Source: Sinohyriopsis cumingii
Taxonomy: Eukaryota > Mollusca > Bivalvia > Unionida > Unionidae
Assembly: GCA_028554795.2 (NCBI GenBank)
Contig: CM068829.1
Span: forward strand, 134,096,579-134,160,578
Direction of reading: 5' to 3'
Length of the DNA: 64,000 nt
A program made the translations under genes and the position numbers. Under the pieces are notes generated by a model. It had not been told where the DNA came from, ran no database searches, and saw only the letters and a list, made by a program, of their open reading frames with translations. Positions 1-7,439 of the stretch are shown here, piece by piece. The first letter of the stretch is position 1. Each line of letters starts with the position of its first letter.

Positions 1-489
1 TTGTCCGAAACAGAAAAATCGCAAAAGTACGGTCAACTCTTGCAACGACTGCAACTCTTTCACCAGAAAGCTTTAGACGAAACAGCTCTACCCACTCTGA
101 AAGATTTTAAGACCTTGATGAAAAGTCCAGCACCATCACCAGTACCAGTACCAGTACCAGTACCACCAGTACCCGTGACCAAGACAGAAATAGGAGAAGA
201 AGAGGAAGGGTTTCAAACTCAACCAGAAAAAGTACGCAAGTTAACAACACCACCTACCTCCAGAATTGGATGGATTAAAAAGATGATGGCCACCCCTTCT
301 TCCTCACAAGAGAAAAAGAAAGTGAAGACAGAAGTGAAGACAGAAGTGAAACAAGAACCGATATCCCCCGCTCAGACATCCTTCTCCTCTTCGACACCTA
401 TTGCTGGCCGCACACGCAAAGCATTACAATCCAAGAAAATACCCCAAGAGAAAAAGAGTAGCATCCTCCAAGAGTGGGTGTCTTATTAA
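1..489 (+). CDS. Charged, proline-rich protein of element A (5' end outside window)
   Basis: The reading frame is open from the first base to a TAA at 487-489, so the start may lie upstream; the TTG at base 1 is only the first permissible codon. I do not recognise the protein. The N-terminal third looks helical, with Q/L-rich heptads. It is followed by a Pro-Val run (VPVPVPVPPVP, residues ~48-58), an acidic patch and a Ser/Thr/Lys-rich tail. Residues ~109-118 hold three consecutive psi-K-x-E motifs (VKTE, VKTE, VKQE), the consensus for SUMO attachment. The gene ends 24 bp before the integrase start and shares its strand, so it is probably part of the same transcription unit. It may be a core, scaffold or regulatory protein; no function is assigned. 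Confidence 0.6.
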   Translation: MSETEKSQKYGQLLQRLQLFHQKALDETALPTLKDFKTLMKSPAPSPVPVPVPVPPVPVTKTEIGEEEEGFQTQPEKVRKLTTPPTSRIGWIKKMMATPSSSQEKKKVKTEVKTEVKQEPISPAQTSFSSSTPIAGRTRKALQSKKIPQEKKSSILQEWVSY

Positions 490-513
490 CACACCAACCA
501 ACACAAATAAAAA

Positions 514-1623
514 ATGGAAAAAGTCTTAGCCAGCATTTACTACGATCCCTCCCATCCTGCAGGTTACGCAGGAGTTCAAAAATTGTATCGTGCTGCCAAA
601 ACGCGACTGAAAAGTCTCCGTTTACCTCAAGTGCAACGATGGTTACAAGAACAAGCTACCTACACTTTACACAAACCCATTCGACGCAAGTTTGCCAGAA
701 GTCGCACCCGAGTGGAAGGCATCGATCATCAATGGCAAGCCGATTTAGCCGACGTCTCTCATTTGGCCAGCTACAATCGTGGCTACAAATATTTGTTTTG
801 TGTCATCGACGTCTTCTCCAAATTTGCCTGGGTCGTGCCCTTGACTTCCAAATCGAGCAGCGAGTTAGTGCGAGCCCTGCAACGGGTGTTGAAACAAAGC
901 GGTCGTCACCCTCTTCGATGGCAAACGGACAAAGGCACCGAATTTCTGAACCAAGCTTTCCAAAAAGAATTAAAGAAACGTGACATTCATTTTTTTACCA
1001 CCGAGAATCCCGAAACCAAAGCCAGCATCGTGGAACGTTTTCAACGCACTTTGAAAGAACGCATGTGGAAATATTTTACGCATCACCACACTCTGAAGTA
1101 CATCGACATCTTACCGCACCTGGTGCAAGCGTACAACCAATCTTACCATCGAAGCATCGGACGTGCCCCGCAAGACGTGACTCCCGACAACGAAGTGCTG
1201 GTGTTTGAGCGCCTGTTTGGTACGTCCCCGACGAGGGCTGTCCCCAAGAAAAGTGGAGAGTTGGCCGTAGGAGATTGGGTGCGCATTGGCAAAACCAAAC
1301 GCACTTTCGACAAAGGTTACTTACCTAACTGGACGACCGAATTGTTTCGCGTCACTGGACGAGTGCATGGCCGTCATCCTGCCGTCTATAAATTGGAAGA
1401 CATGAACGGAGAAGTGCTCAAAGGAACGTTCTATTTGCCCGAGTTACAACGTGTCACCAAAAAAGAAGACGACGTGTACGACATCGAAAGCATTCTCGAA
1501 CGCAGAACCCGTAAAGTGGGCAAACGACGTGTCAAAGAAGTCAAAGTACGTTGGAAAGGATATCCACCCAGTTTCGATTCTTGGATCGACGCTTCGCAAG
1601 TCATCGACTATAAAAAGAAGTGA
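514..1623 (+). CDS. Retroviral-type (rve) integrase with C-terminal chromodomain
   Basis: This 369-residue protein has an RNase H-fold DDE integrase core: D77 (in QADLADV), D139 (in WQTDKGTEF) and E174 (in SIVERFQRT), with the diagnostic 35-residue D-E spacing. Residues ~315-365 form a chromodomain (VYDIESILERR at the start, VRWKGYPPSFDSWI carrying the aromatic cage residues), as in many Maverick and chromovirus integrases, where it can direct insertion to marked chromatin. Overall it resembles the C. elegans transposon-derived protein F54H12.3. It inserts the element into host DNA by strand transfer. The ATG at 514 is preceded by an A-rich stretch. The next gene starts 5 bp after the stop. 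The frame is intact and all catalytic residues are present. Confidence 0.92.
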   Translation: MEKVLASIYYDPSHPAGYAGVQKLYRAAKTRLKSLRLPQVQRWLQEQATYTLHKPIRRKFARSRTRVEGIDHQWQADLADVSHLASYNRGYKYLFCVIDVFSKFAWVVPLTSKSSSELVRALQRVLKQSGRHPLRWQTDKGTEFLNQAFQKELKKRDIHFFTTENPETKASIVERFQRTLKERMWKYFTHHHTLKYIDILPHLVQAYNQSYHRSIGRAPQDVTPDNEVLVFERLFGTSPTRAVPKKSGELAVGDWVRIGKTKRTFDKGYLPNWTTELFRVTGRVHGRHPAVYKLEDMNGEVLKGTFYLPELQRVTKKEDDVYDIESILERRTRKVGKRRVKEVKVRWKGYPPSFDSWIDASQVIDYKKK

Positions 1624-1628
1624 CCATC

Positions 1629-2045
1629 ATGCCCTTTCACACAGCAGACGCAGCTACGTCGACCACTCCTCCTTCACCTAGTTCTTCTGTGCAAGATTTA
1701 CAAAAACAACCCTTGTGGGTGTGGTGTGGAGAACGTGTGCCTAAAACGCAAATCGTCTTTTTCTGCCAAATCTTCGTGGTGTATTGTGTCATCGGGGCAG
1801 CCATTGCCAATTTGAGTTTGCAACAAGGAGACAAACAATTGTGGACCATTTTATTGAGCAGTTGCATCGGTTACCTGCTTCCTAATCCCTCCCTGAAATT
1901 CACCTCGAACGGGAACCACGGGAACCTTGTGTCCAGTGCCAGTGCCAGTCACCACTTCAATCACAACCAGAACCCCATTTTGGGCGGAGACACGCCTCTG
2001 ACGTCCACTAACCCCTCGGACAGCCACAGAACTCTGGAATTATGA
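1629..2045 (+). CDS. Two-helix membrane protein of element A
   Basis: I chose the ATG at 1629, since the upstream GTG at 1620 overlaps the integrase stop. The ~138-residue product has a Ser/Thr/Pro-rich N-terminus, then a hydrophobic segment (about FFCQIFVVYCVIGAAIANL) and a second one (WTILLSSCIGYLL), joined by a short polar loop (SLQQGDKQL), and a Ser/Asn/His-rich tail. This topology suggests a small virion membrane or membrane-active protein; that is inference. Its stop overlaps the next start in an ATGA (2042-2045), the coupling seen in compact viral gene blocks. No enzymatic motif is visible. Confidence 0.7.
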   Translation: MPFHTADAATSTTPPSPSSSVQDLQKQPLWVWCGERVPKTQIVFFCQIFVVYCVIGAAIANLSLQQGDKQLWTILLSSCIGYLLPNPSLKFTSNGNHGNLVSSASASHHFNHNQNPILGGDTPLTSTNPSDSHRTLEL

Positions 2046-2965
2046 GTCACCAAAACCAATTTTACTTAACCTTACCCAGTGACAGTTCCATGGAGGTGTT
2101 TCCCAAGAACACGTTGTGCTGTTACACGGCCAAATTACCTCAAGCCATCCAGTTAGATCACGAAGCCCATTGGGAAGTGGCTTTAGTAGAAATGATTCAC
2201 CCGACCCAAGTCCTCAATGTCCTTCCCAATCAAAATTTTTTTGATGTGGAAGTTCATGACGAGCAAATGCAACAGTGGATGGATAGCAATGTCAAATATG
2301 ACAAGAAAACCCGTACACAAAAGTACACCACCTATCACTTGTTCATTCCCCCAGGCTATTATTTTAGTGGTCAACATTTGGTCAGCACCATAACCTCCAG
2401 GTTTAATGTCGTGTTTCTGAAAGCTTTGGAGCATGTCAGCAAAAATGTCACCATGGAGAACCACAAAGCAGCTCGTCGCTTCTTGATGAAATTTGAACGG
2501 AGTAAAATCCTGTCCATTTTATTTTGTCCTGAATTGTATGACATGTTGGGCGGAGACATGGACATGAGAAAGACCATGATCAAGAAAAACGAATTACCCA
2601 TCGTTTACGACAACGAGTCTTTTAGCAAGTTATTTCGTGCCCCGGTAGAACTGAACCAAGGACTGAATTTGATGTTCGTGTATTCCGATGTGGTGGAGTA
2701 CAACGTGGTGGGACACACCTCCGTACCGTTACTGCGTGTCATTCCTTTCAAAGTGGATTCTGCCACGAACACTGACGAGGAAGGTGGAAACACTTACCAC
2801 GTCCACCGCGAATTTGTCCATCCTCACTATTTGCCTGTCAGTAAGTCGTATTTGGACACGGTCAACATTGCTATAAAAGGAGATTTGGGACAAAATATTC
2901 CATTCACCAAAGGAAAAGTCACGGTGAAACTCCATTTTCGAAAACGGTTCTCTCACGACTCTTAA
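2042..2965 (+). CDS. Probable minor capsid (penton-like) protein of element A
   Basis: This 307-residue, beta-rich protein starts with FYLTLPSDSSMEVFP and then WEVALVEM, a pattern I associate with a conserved protein found beside F54H12.2-like genes in invertebrate virus-like elements. It has no catalytic motif, signal peptide or membrane segment. Alternating hydrophobic strands and loops, its position between the membrane protein and the core protein, and its size are consistent with a jelly-roll minor capsid (vertex) protein. The start is set by the ATGA overlap with the previous gene; the next gene begins 3 bp after the TAA. The role is inferred from context; a structure prediction showing a single jelly roll would confirm it. 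Confidence 0.6.
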   Translation: MSHQNQFYLTLPSDSSMEVFPKNTLCCYTAKLPQAIQLDHEAHWEVALVEMIHPTQVLNVLPNQNFFDVEVHDEQMQQWMDSNVKYDKKTRTQKYTTYHLFIPPGYYFSGQHLVSTITSRFNVVFLKALEHVSKNVTMENHKAARRFLMKFERSKILSILFCPELYDMLGGDMDMRKTMIKKNELPIVYDNESFSKLFRAPVELNQGLNLMFVYSDVVEYNVVGHTSVPLLRVIPFKVDSATNTDEEGGNTYHVHREFVHPHYLPVSKSYLDTVNIAIKGDLGQNIPFTKGKVTVKLHFRKRFSHDS

Positions 2966-2968
2966 GTC

Positions 2969-3385
2969 ATGTATCCAGTGTACCGAGGGGTTGCTCGACA
3001 GCGAGGACACGGCTTAGGAGACATGTTAAAATCGGCCTTTCGTTCGGTGGCCCCGGTGTTGAAACCGATGGTGACACGCGGATTGCACGCCTTGAAAGAT
3101 GCGGCACTGACGCAAGGCAAAGAATTTCTCCAAAATGTCATCATCGACAAACAAAACCCTAAAGAAGCCTTCATGAGGGCAGGCAAAAATGTCTTGCTGC
3201 AAACGGGAAAAGACATTTTAGGCCAACGAGAAACACCTATAAATGCCCTGCACGCTACCGAGTCAGGCATTCAGCAAGGACAAGGCAGAAAGAGACGACG
3301 AAGAAAACACCCTTTCACCAGACTTCAAGCGAGAAAGGCCAAGAAAAGAAGAACCGTTCGAGACTTAGACGTTTTCGATTATTGA
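2969..3385 (+). CDS. Small basic core-like protein of element A
   Basis: This 138-residue, strongly basic protein has an N-terminal RQRGHGLGDMLKSAF segment, a helical middle rich in Ala, Lys and Gln, and a C-terminus with clustered arginines and lysines (GRKRRRRKH, RKAKKRR) that look like nuclear localisation or DNA-binding signals. The G-x-G-L-G-D start and basic tail recall the protein encoded in element B at 38,329-38,787, which also lies beside the major capsid gene. Both are plausibly adenovirus pX/pVII-like core proteins condensing the genome in the particle; this is inference from composition and position. Confidence 0.65.
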   Translation: MYPVYRGVARQRGHGLGDMLKSAFRSVAPVLKPMVTRGLHALKDAALTQGKEFLQNVIIDKQNPKEAFMRAGKNVLLQTGKDILGQRETPINALHATESGIQQGQGRKRRRRKHPFTRLQARKAKKRRTVRDLDVFDY

Positions 3386-3401
3386 GAAAAGAGACAAAAA
3401 A

Positions 3402-4715
3402 ATGATGCACCGAGAATCTTGCGCTTGTTCCAAGACGGAACTGGATCTGTTTGCCATGCCCCCCACGATGATGACGATGCAAGAATCCCAGTGGGTGGAA
3501 TTTCACCCCGTCTCCTCACTGACCGATTCCGCTCCCATCGAGTTTGAAATCAAAGGACAGCCCGAAGATTACATCGATCTGAATAGCAGTTACTTGTACC
3601 TGAAAGTCAAAATTCTAGATAAGACTGGAGGTGCTATAGACGATGCAGCAGTAGCTCCCGTCAACAATTTCATGCATTCCTTGTTCAGTGGAGTGGACTT
3701 GTACTTGAATAACAAACTGGTCAGTAGCAGCATGGATACTTACCCTTATCGTGCCTACCTGGAAAATCTCTTGACGTACGGAATAGATGCCAAGAACACT
3801 CATCTCAATGCCTGTGTGGTATGGGAAGCTGACGAACCTACCAAGTTTGAAATATTGGAAACTGATGAAAAGAAAGACAACAATGATGGATTTGTAGAAC
3901 GAAGAAAGAGAATCACGGGAGCCGACACAAGTTTAGAACTGATGGATCGTTTGCATTTGGACATGTGGTTGCAAGAAAAGTATTTGCTGAACGGGGTGGA
4001 TGTCCGCCTGAGACTGAATCGTAGCAGTGCCGCTTTCCATTTGATGGCTGATAGTGACGGTTACAAAACCAAAATCCTAGAAGCCAGACTCTACGTACGC
4101 CGTGTGGAAGTGTTACCTAAAGTGGGAAACGACATCAGTCAGACGTTGAGCAGAACGACTGCCAAGTATCCCATACGACGCGTGGAAGTGAAAACCTTCA
4201 CCATTCCCAAGGGACAGCGATCCATGATCGAAGATCGTCTGTTCCAAGGACAGTTACCCAAACGTTTGATCGTTGGTATCGTCGAGAATACAGCCTTCAA
4301 CGGAGCTGCCGAAAAAAATCCTTTCTACTTTCAACACTTTGGCGTGTCCAAAATCGAAGTCAGTCGCGATGGCAAGACCTTGTGTACCCGACCTTTCGAA
4401 CCTGACTTTACCAAGAAGAATTACTTGAGATCGTACTTGTCCCTGTACGAAGGCACCGGACAGTTAGGAACCAATACCAGTCACGGTATTACGTACGAGG
4501 ATTATGCAGGAGGCTACGCTTTGTGGGCTTTCGATTTCACTCCAGACCAAGGCAGCGACGAGGGACATTTCCACCCTATAAAATCCGGCCAGATTCGTGT
4601 GGAAATTCAGTTTAAAGACCGAGACCCTGATGAAACGGTGAACGTCATCCTGTATGCAGAATTCGATAATACCATAGAAATCAACAGTTTGAGAGAAGTC
4701 ATCCTAGATTACTAG
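3402..4715 (+). CDS. F54H12.2-like protein, probable major capsid protein of element A
   Basis: The 437-residue product resembles the C. elegans protein F54H12.2, whose gene neighbours the integrase-like F54H12.3. Landmarks are WVEFHPVSSLTDSAPIEFE at residues ~31-49, then DYIDLNSSYLYLKVKI, and a C-terminal half rich in beta strands (for example YEDYAGGYALWAFDF and IRVEIQFKD). It is the largest structural ORF in the block and stands last, where Mavericks carry capsid genes, so a double jelly-roll major capsid protein is the likely role. The frame is intact. Two polyadenylation signals follow within 220 bp. Identity with the F54H12.2 family is fairly secure; the capsid role is inferred. Confidence 0.7.
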   Translation: MMHRESCACSKTELDLFAMPPTMMTMQESQWVEFHPVSSLTDSAPIEFEIKGQPEDYIDLNSSYLYLKVKILDKTGGAIDDAAVAPVNNFMHSLFSGVDLYLNNKLVSSSMDTYPYRAYLENLLTYGIDAKNTHLNACVVWEADEPTKFEILETDEKKDNNDGFVERRKRITGADTSLELMDRLHLDMWLQEKYLLNGVDVRLRLNRSSAAFHLMADSDGYKTKILEARLYVRRVEVLPKVGNDISQTLSRTTAKYPIRRVEVKTFTIPKGQRSMIEDRLFQGQLPKRLIVGIVENTAFNGAAEKNPFYFQHFGVSKIEVSRDGKTLCTRPFEPDFTKKNYLRSYLSLYEGTGQLGTNTSHGITYEDYAGGYALWAFDFTPDQGSDEGHFHPIKSGQIRVEIQFKDRDPDETVNVILYAEFDNTIEINSLREVILDY

Positions 4716-4765
4716 AAACCATGGAAGACTGTTATCCCTCTTTACCTAGTGGAGAAACGTTTAGT

Positions 4766-4960
4766 GTTGGATTATTGTTAAAAAATGTTAGAGTTCTTGT
4801 TGTTTAGTGTTAAGTGATTTTTGAATAAAAAAAATGTTGTGTTTTGAAAAAAATTGTTTGATGTTATATTGTTGGATTATTGTTAAAAATGTTAGAGTTG
4901 TTGTTTAGTGTTAAGTGATTTTTGAATAAAAAATGTTGTGTTTTGAAAAAAATGCCTTTG
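4766..4960 (+). terminator. Duplicated 3' UTR with two poly(A) signals
   Basis: A segment starting GTTGGATTATTGTTAAAA occurs twice with a ~105-bp period (from 4,766 and 4,871). Each copy contains TTTTTGAATAAAAAA, giving AATAAA signals at 4,824 and 4,925 followed by GT-rich sequence. This is the expected 3' end of the capsid transcript and differs from the histone-type ends of the three cassettes downstream. Confidence 0.65.
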
Positions 4961-5057
4961 TCTTTTGTTTAGCTATAAGAATGTTGGATTGATGCTCTTT
5001 CATTTCTTACTATCCCTCTCATGACACTCACTAAACGTTGCGACTCAAAAACCGTAT

Positions 5058-5098
5058 GGGGGATGTTTTCCTTCACGTCCGCGCTTTGACTTTAAGAA
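5058..5098 (+). promoter_or_regulatory. Cassette 1 promoter box with TATA-like element
   Basis: The box GGGGGATGTTTTCCTTCACG, continuing TCCGCGCTTT, is followed by a TATA-like TTTAAG at ~5,091. The same box stands before all three small ORFs (5,058; 5,933; 6,935), always ~25-30 bp before a TATA-like hexamer and ~60-90 bp before the ORF. Conservation across otherwise diverged spacers marks it as regulatory. Confidence 0.7.
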
Positions 5099-5149
5099 CC
5101 GGGTTGTTTCCAGTCTAACCATCCATTGTCGACTCATCCTCCTAAGAAG

Positions 5150-5512
5150 ATGTGCTCCAAACTAGCTAAACTCAACGAAGCCTACGTAAATTTGCATAGG
5201 GTCAGACACAGTCTGATACCGAAGCCAGAAGAAATAGAGAATGTGAGAATGTTAAAAATCACTGAAGACCTGATAGAAGAGCTCTTCAGAGAAGAAATGA
5301 ACAGGGAAAAAGAAGAATGGACAGAGAAGTACAGACTTCAGAGACAGCAGCAACAACAACAACAACAAGAGCAGCAGCAGCAGCAACCTGAACCTGACAG
5401 AGGCTTTGTCGATTGCCGTATCGACACCAAAGAGTTCTTCTTTTCTTTCCGAAGAAGCAGACCTATCGCCAGAAAGTCTATCCTCAGAGGACATCGCATT
5501 CTTAGAAACTAA
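5150..5512 (+). CDS. Small charged coiled-coil protein, cassette 1
   Basis: The frame is open upstream to a TTG at 5,126, but the first ATG is at 5,150 and gives a 120-residue protein. Residues 1-20 (MCSKLAKLNEAYVNLHRVRH) resemble the start of the cassette 2 protein, so the two are probably paralogues. A glutamine run (QQQQQQQQEQQQQQ) follows a K/E-rich helix, and the tail is Arg-rich (RRSRPIARKS). There is no membrane segment or enzyme motif. The conserved upstream box and the histone-type 3' stem-loop 34 bp after the stop show that this is a real transcription unit. Function unknown; a core or DNA-binding protein made during host S phase is a guess. Confidence 0.65.
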   Translation: MCSKLAKLNEAYVNLHRVRHSLIPKPEEIENVRMLKITEDLIEELFREEMNREKEEWTEKYRLQRQQQQQQQQEQQQQQPEPDRGFVDCRIDTKEFFFSFRRSRPIARKSILRGHRILRN

Positions 5513-5545
5513 AAAAAGAATGCCATAACAAACAAAAAAAAAACC

Positions 5546-5584
5546 AGCCCTTTTCAGGGCTACCCCAATACTCTAGAAAAGAAA
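5546..5584 (+). terminator. Histone-type 3' stem-loop and purine-rich downstream element, cassette 1
   Basis: A 6-bp stem with a TTTC loop (AGCCCT-TTTC-AGGGCT, 5,546-5,561) has AAACC before it and ACCCCA after it. About 14 nt downstream is a purine run, AGAAAAGAAA (5,575-5,584). This is the layout of metazoan replication-dependent histone 3' ends: stem-loop bound by SLBP, cleavage after ACCCA, U7-pairing HDE. An AATAAA-like signal lies further down near 5,626. Confidence 0.85.
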
Positions 5585-5870
5585 TAACGATCGATTTGCC
5601 AATGTGTGTAGGTAGAATAGTGTGAAAATAAACACTAACTCTTTTTTAAAAAATGTGAGGGTATGTGTTTGTGTGTTAGTAAGTGCTTAAGTAAGTTGGT
5701 ATGAATAGTAGATTAAAATCATGTTTTTTTTTTGTTTTTTTTTTTCGTGTTTGAGGTGTATATTTGGAGTTAGATTGGATTGCTTTGCGTATGTGGATAG
5801 TCTAATGAAGTGATTTATAAAAAATTTTAAAATAGTGATGGGTAGCATAAAAAAGTGAGTGAGTGTTTCT

Positions 5871-5972
5871 TTTAGGTCCGCGCGTTGTTGTTTTTGGTCA
5901 TGATGTAGGTAACATCAATTTTATGTTTTTTAGGGGGATGTTTTCCTTCACGTCCGCGCTTTCACTATAAAT
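5871..5972 (+). promoter_or_regulatory. Cassette 2 promoter: dyad site, G-box, TATA
   Basis: The order is TCCGCGCGTTGTT (~5,876), the 17-bp dyad TGATGTAGGTAACATCA (5,901-5,917), the shared box GGGGGATGTTTTCCTTCACG (from 5,933) and TATAAA (5,966-5,971). The dyad is repeated before cassette 3 with a compensatory change in both arms. Confidence 0.7.
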
Positions 5973-6023
5973 TGAAACTCGCTGGGCAGTCTAGCTACCC
6001 TTGTTGATTGATCAACACCAAAA

Positions 6024-6410
6024 ATGAACACGAGACTGTCTAAACTGTTGGAACTTCATGTGCATCTGGAATATGCCAGGCGCCTGTTGAATGAACTGGC
6101 CGCGGAAGCCATTGTGGAGGAGGGAAGGATAAGAGAGGAGGAGGAAAGAAGAAAAAAAGAAGAGGAGGAGAGAAGATATAAAGAAGAAGAAGAGGAAAGA
6201 AGATACAAAGAGGAGGAGAGAAGAAAAAAAGAAGAGGAGGAGGAGGAGAAGGAAAAGAAGAGAAGAAGAATAAATTTCAGAATCCCAGAGAGCGAAAATT
6301 GGGATTCTGAAGCGACATATCCTGCCTCTGCTCTCTCCCCCAAAAAAGTAAAAAGTAACTGGGGGATAAGATGTGTATGTGGCGCCAGGCCTGGAAGGTG
6401 CCACCATTAA
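6024..6410 (+). CDS. Small charged coiled-coil protein, cassette 2
   Basis: This 128-residue protein begins at an ATG with an A-rich context (CAAAAATGA). Its N-terminus, LSKLLELHVHLEYARRLL, resembles that of cassette 1. The middle (residues ~35-90) is an almost uninterrupted Glu/Lys/Arg helix with EEERR and YKEEE repeats, expected to form a single alpha-helix or coiled coil. The tail loses the charge and has two cysteines (CVCGARPG). Expansion of the GAA/GAG/AGA repeats probably drives divergence. The promoter box lies ~90 bp upstream and a histone-type stem-loop follows 30 bp after the stop. Unknown function. Confidence 0.65.
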   Translation: MNTRLSKLLELHVHLEYARRLLNELAAEAIVEEGRIREEEERRKKEEEERRYKEEEEERRYKEEERRKKEEEEEEKEKKRRRINFRIPESENWDSEATYPASALSPKKVKSNWGIRCVCGARPGRCHH

Positions 6411-6440
6411 CCAGGTGTCCATGAAGTTCCAAAAAAAACC

Positions 6441-6479
6441 AGCCCTTTTCAGGGCTACCCAATACTCTAGAAAAGAAAT
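6441..6479 (+). terminator. Histone-type 3' stem-loop and purine-rich downstream element, cassette 2
   Basis: AGCCCT-TTTC-AGGGCT (6,441-6,456) is followed by ACCCA, the canonical cleavage sequence, and GAAAAGAAAT (6,470-6,479). The ~45-bp block is nearly identical to cassette 1 whereas the coding sequences are diverged, so the 3' element is under constraint or was recently copied. Confidence 0.87.
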
Positions 6480-6865
6480 AACGATCGATTTGCCAATGTG
6501 TAGGTAGAGTAGTGTGAATATAAACACTAACTCTTTTCTAAGATAGTGTGAGGGTATGTGTTTGTGTGTTGGTGCTTGTAAGAGCTCAGGTATGTTTGTG
6601 TGAATAGTAGATTATGGGTTTCTTTATTGTTTCTTAGCGTATGTGGAGAATATAGTTTGGGTTTTGTAAGCGCTCACGTACGATTGTGAGGATAGTAGAT
6701 TATGGATTTTGTTTATTGTTTCTTATCGTATGTGTTTGTGTTTGTGTGTTTGTGTTTGTACCCGCTCACGTACGATTGTGTGGATAGTAGATTATGGATT
6801 TGTTTATTGTTTCTTAGCGTATGTGGAGAGTATAGTTTGGGTTTTATTATATGAAATGAAAAAGT

Positions 6866-6975
6866 AGGGGACGTTTTCCTTCACGTCCGCGCGTTGTTTG
6901 GTCATGATCTAGGTAAGATCAATTTTACGTTTTAGGGGGATGTTTTCCTTCACGTACGCGCTTTAAGTATAAGAA
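6866..6975 (+). promoter_or_regulatory. Cassette 3 promoter: tandem boxes, dyad, TATA
   Basis: A partial box (GGGGACGTTTTCCTTCACGT, ~6,867) is followed by CCGCGCGTTGTT, the dyad TGATCTAGGTAAGATCA (6,905-6,921), the full box (from 6,935) and TATAAG (6,968-6,973). Sequence near 6,997 (AACCATTCTGC) resembles the CATTC cap motif of histone genes. Confidence 0.7.
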
Positions 6976-7024
6976 CCCACAGTATTCGTCGTTCAAACCA
7001 TTCTGCAAAGAATAAAAAAAGAAG

Positions 7025-7411
7025 ATGGCTTCTAACCAAATGGACAAAATACAAACATTACAAGACGTTTTAGACAACTTAGGAATGATGGAGCAGATGT
7101 TGATAAGACTGGTTGAAGACCATTATTCCTATAGTCCCCATCGTGTAAAGATGGAAATTAATAACTTAAAAAAGGTAAAGGACAAGATTAGTGGTGTCAT
7201 GAAAGAGATAAAGGAGGAGAAGGAGGATGAAGAGGAAAGAATAAGAATAAGCAAATGGAACGAAAAGATTGAAAAAGAAGAAGAAAATGAGAAGAGGAAG
7301 AAAGAAGAGGAGGAAGAGAAGAAGAAAGAAGAGCAGGAGAAAAAGAAAGAGAAGAAGAGAAAGAGTGTTGGAGATAAAATAAGAACTTGGTGGAGAAAAA
7401 GAAGAAATTAG
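7025..7411 (+). CDS. Small charged coiled-coil protein, cassette 3
   Basis: The ATG at 7,025 opens a 128-residue protein. Residues 1-60 are of mixed composition (MASNQMDKIQTLQDVLDNLG at the start) and look helical. From residue ~60 it is a Glu/Lys helix with KKEEEEEKKKEEQEKKK-type repeats, ending in a basic KIRTWWRKRRN. The N-terminus is not clearly homologous to cassettes 1 and 2, but promoter box and 3' stem-loop are shared, so the cassette is modular. The Trp/Arg tail could bind DNA or membrane. Function unknown. Confidence 0.65.
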   Translation: MASNQMDKIQTLQDVLDNLGMMEQMLIRLVEDHYSYSPHRVKMEINNLKKVKDKISGVMKEIKEEKEDEEERIRISKWNEKIEKEEENEKRKKEEEEEKKKEEQEKKKEKKRKSVGDKIRTWWRKRRN

Positions 7412-7439
7412 AAGCAGAAGAAGAAGAAGAAAACCCAAA

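Noticed and set aside
474..983. Second-frame ORF inside the integrase
   Set aside because: Shadow of the integrase frame; Ser/Arg-rich without motif.
5546..5561. Stem-loop as bacterial-type rho-independent terminator
   Set aside because: No T tract follows; the loop sequence, flanks and downstream purine element fit the histone type in an animal genome.
6012..6527. Minus-strand Ser/Leu/Phe-rich ORFs over the cassettes
   Set aside because: Shadows of the Glu/Lys-rich coding strand; promoter and 3' stem-loop define the + strand as the real one.
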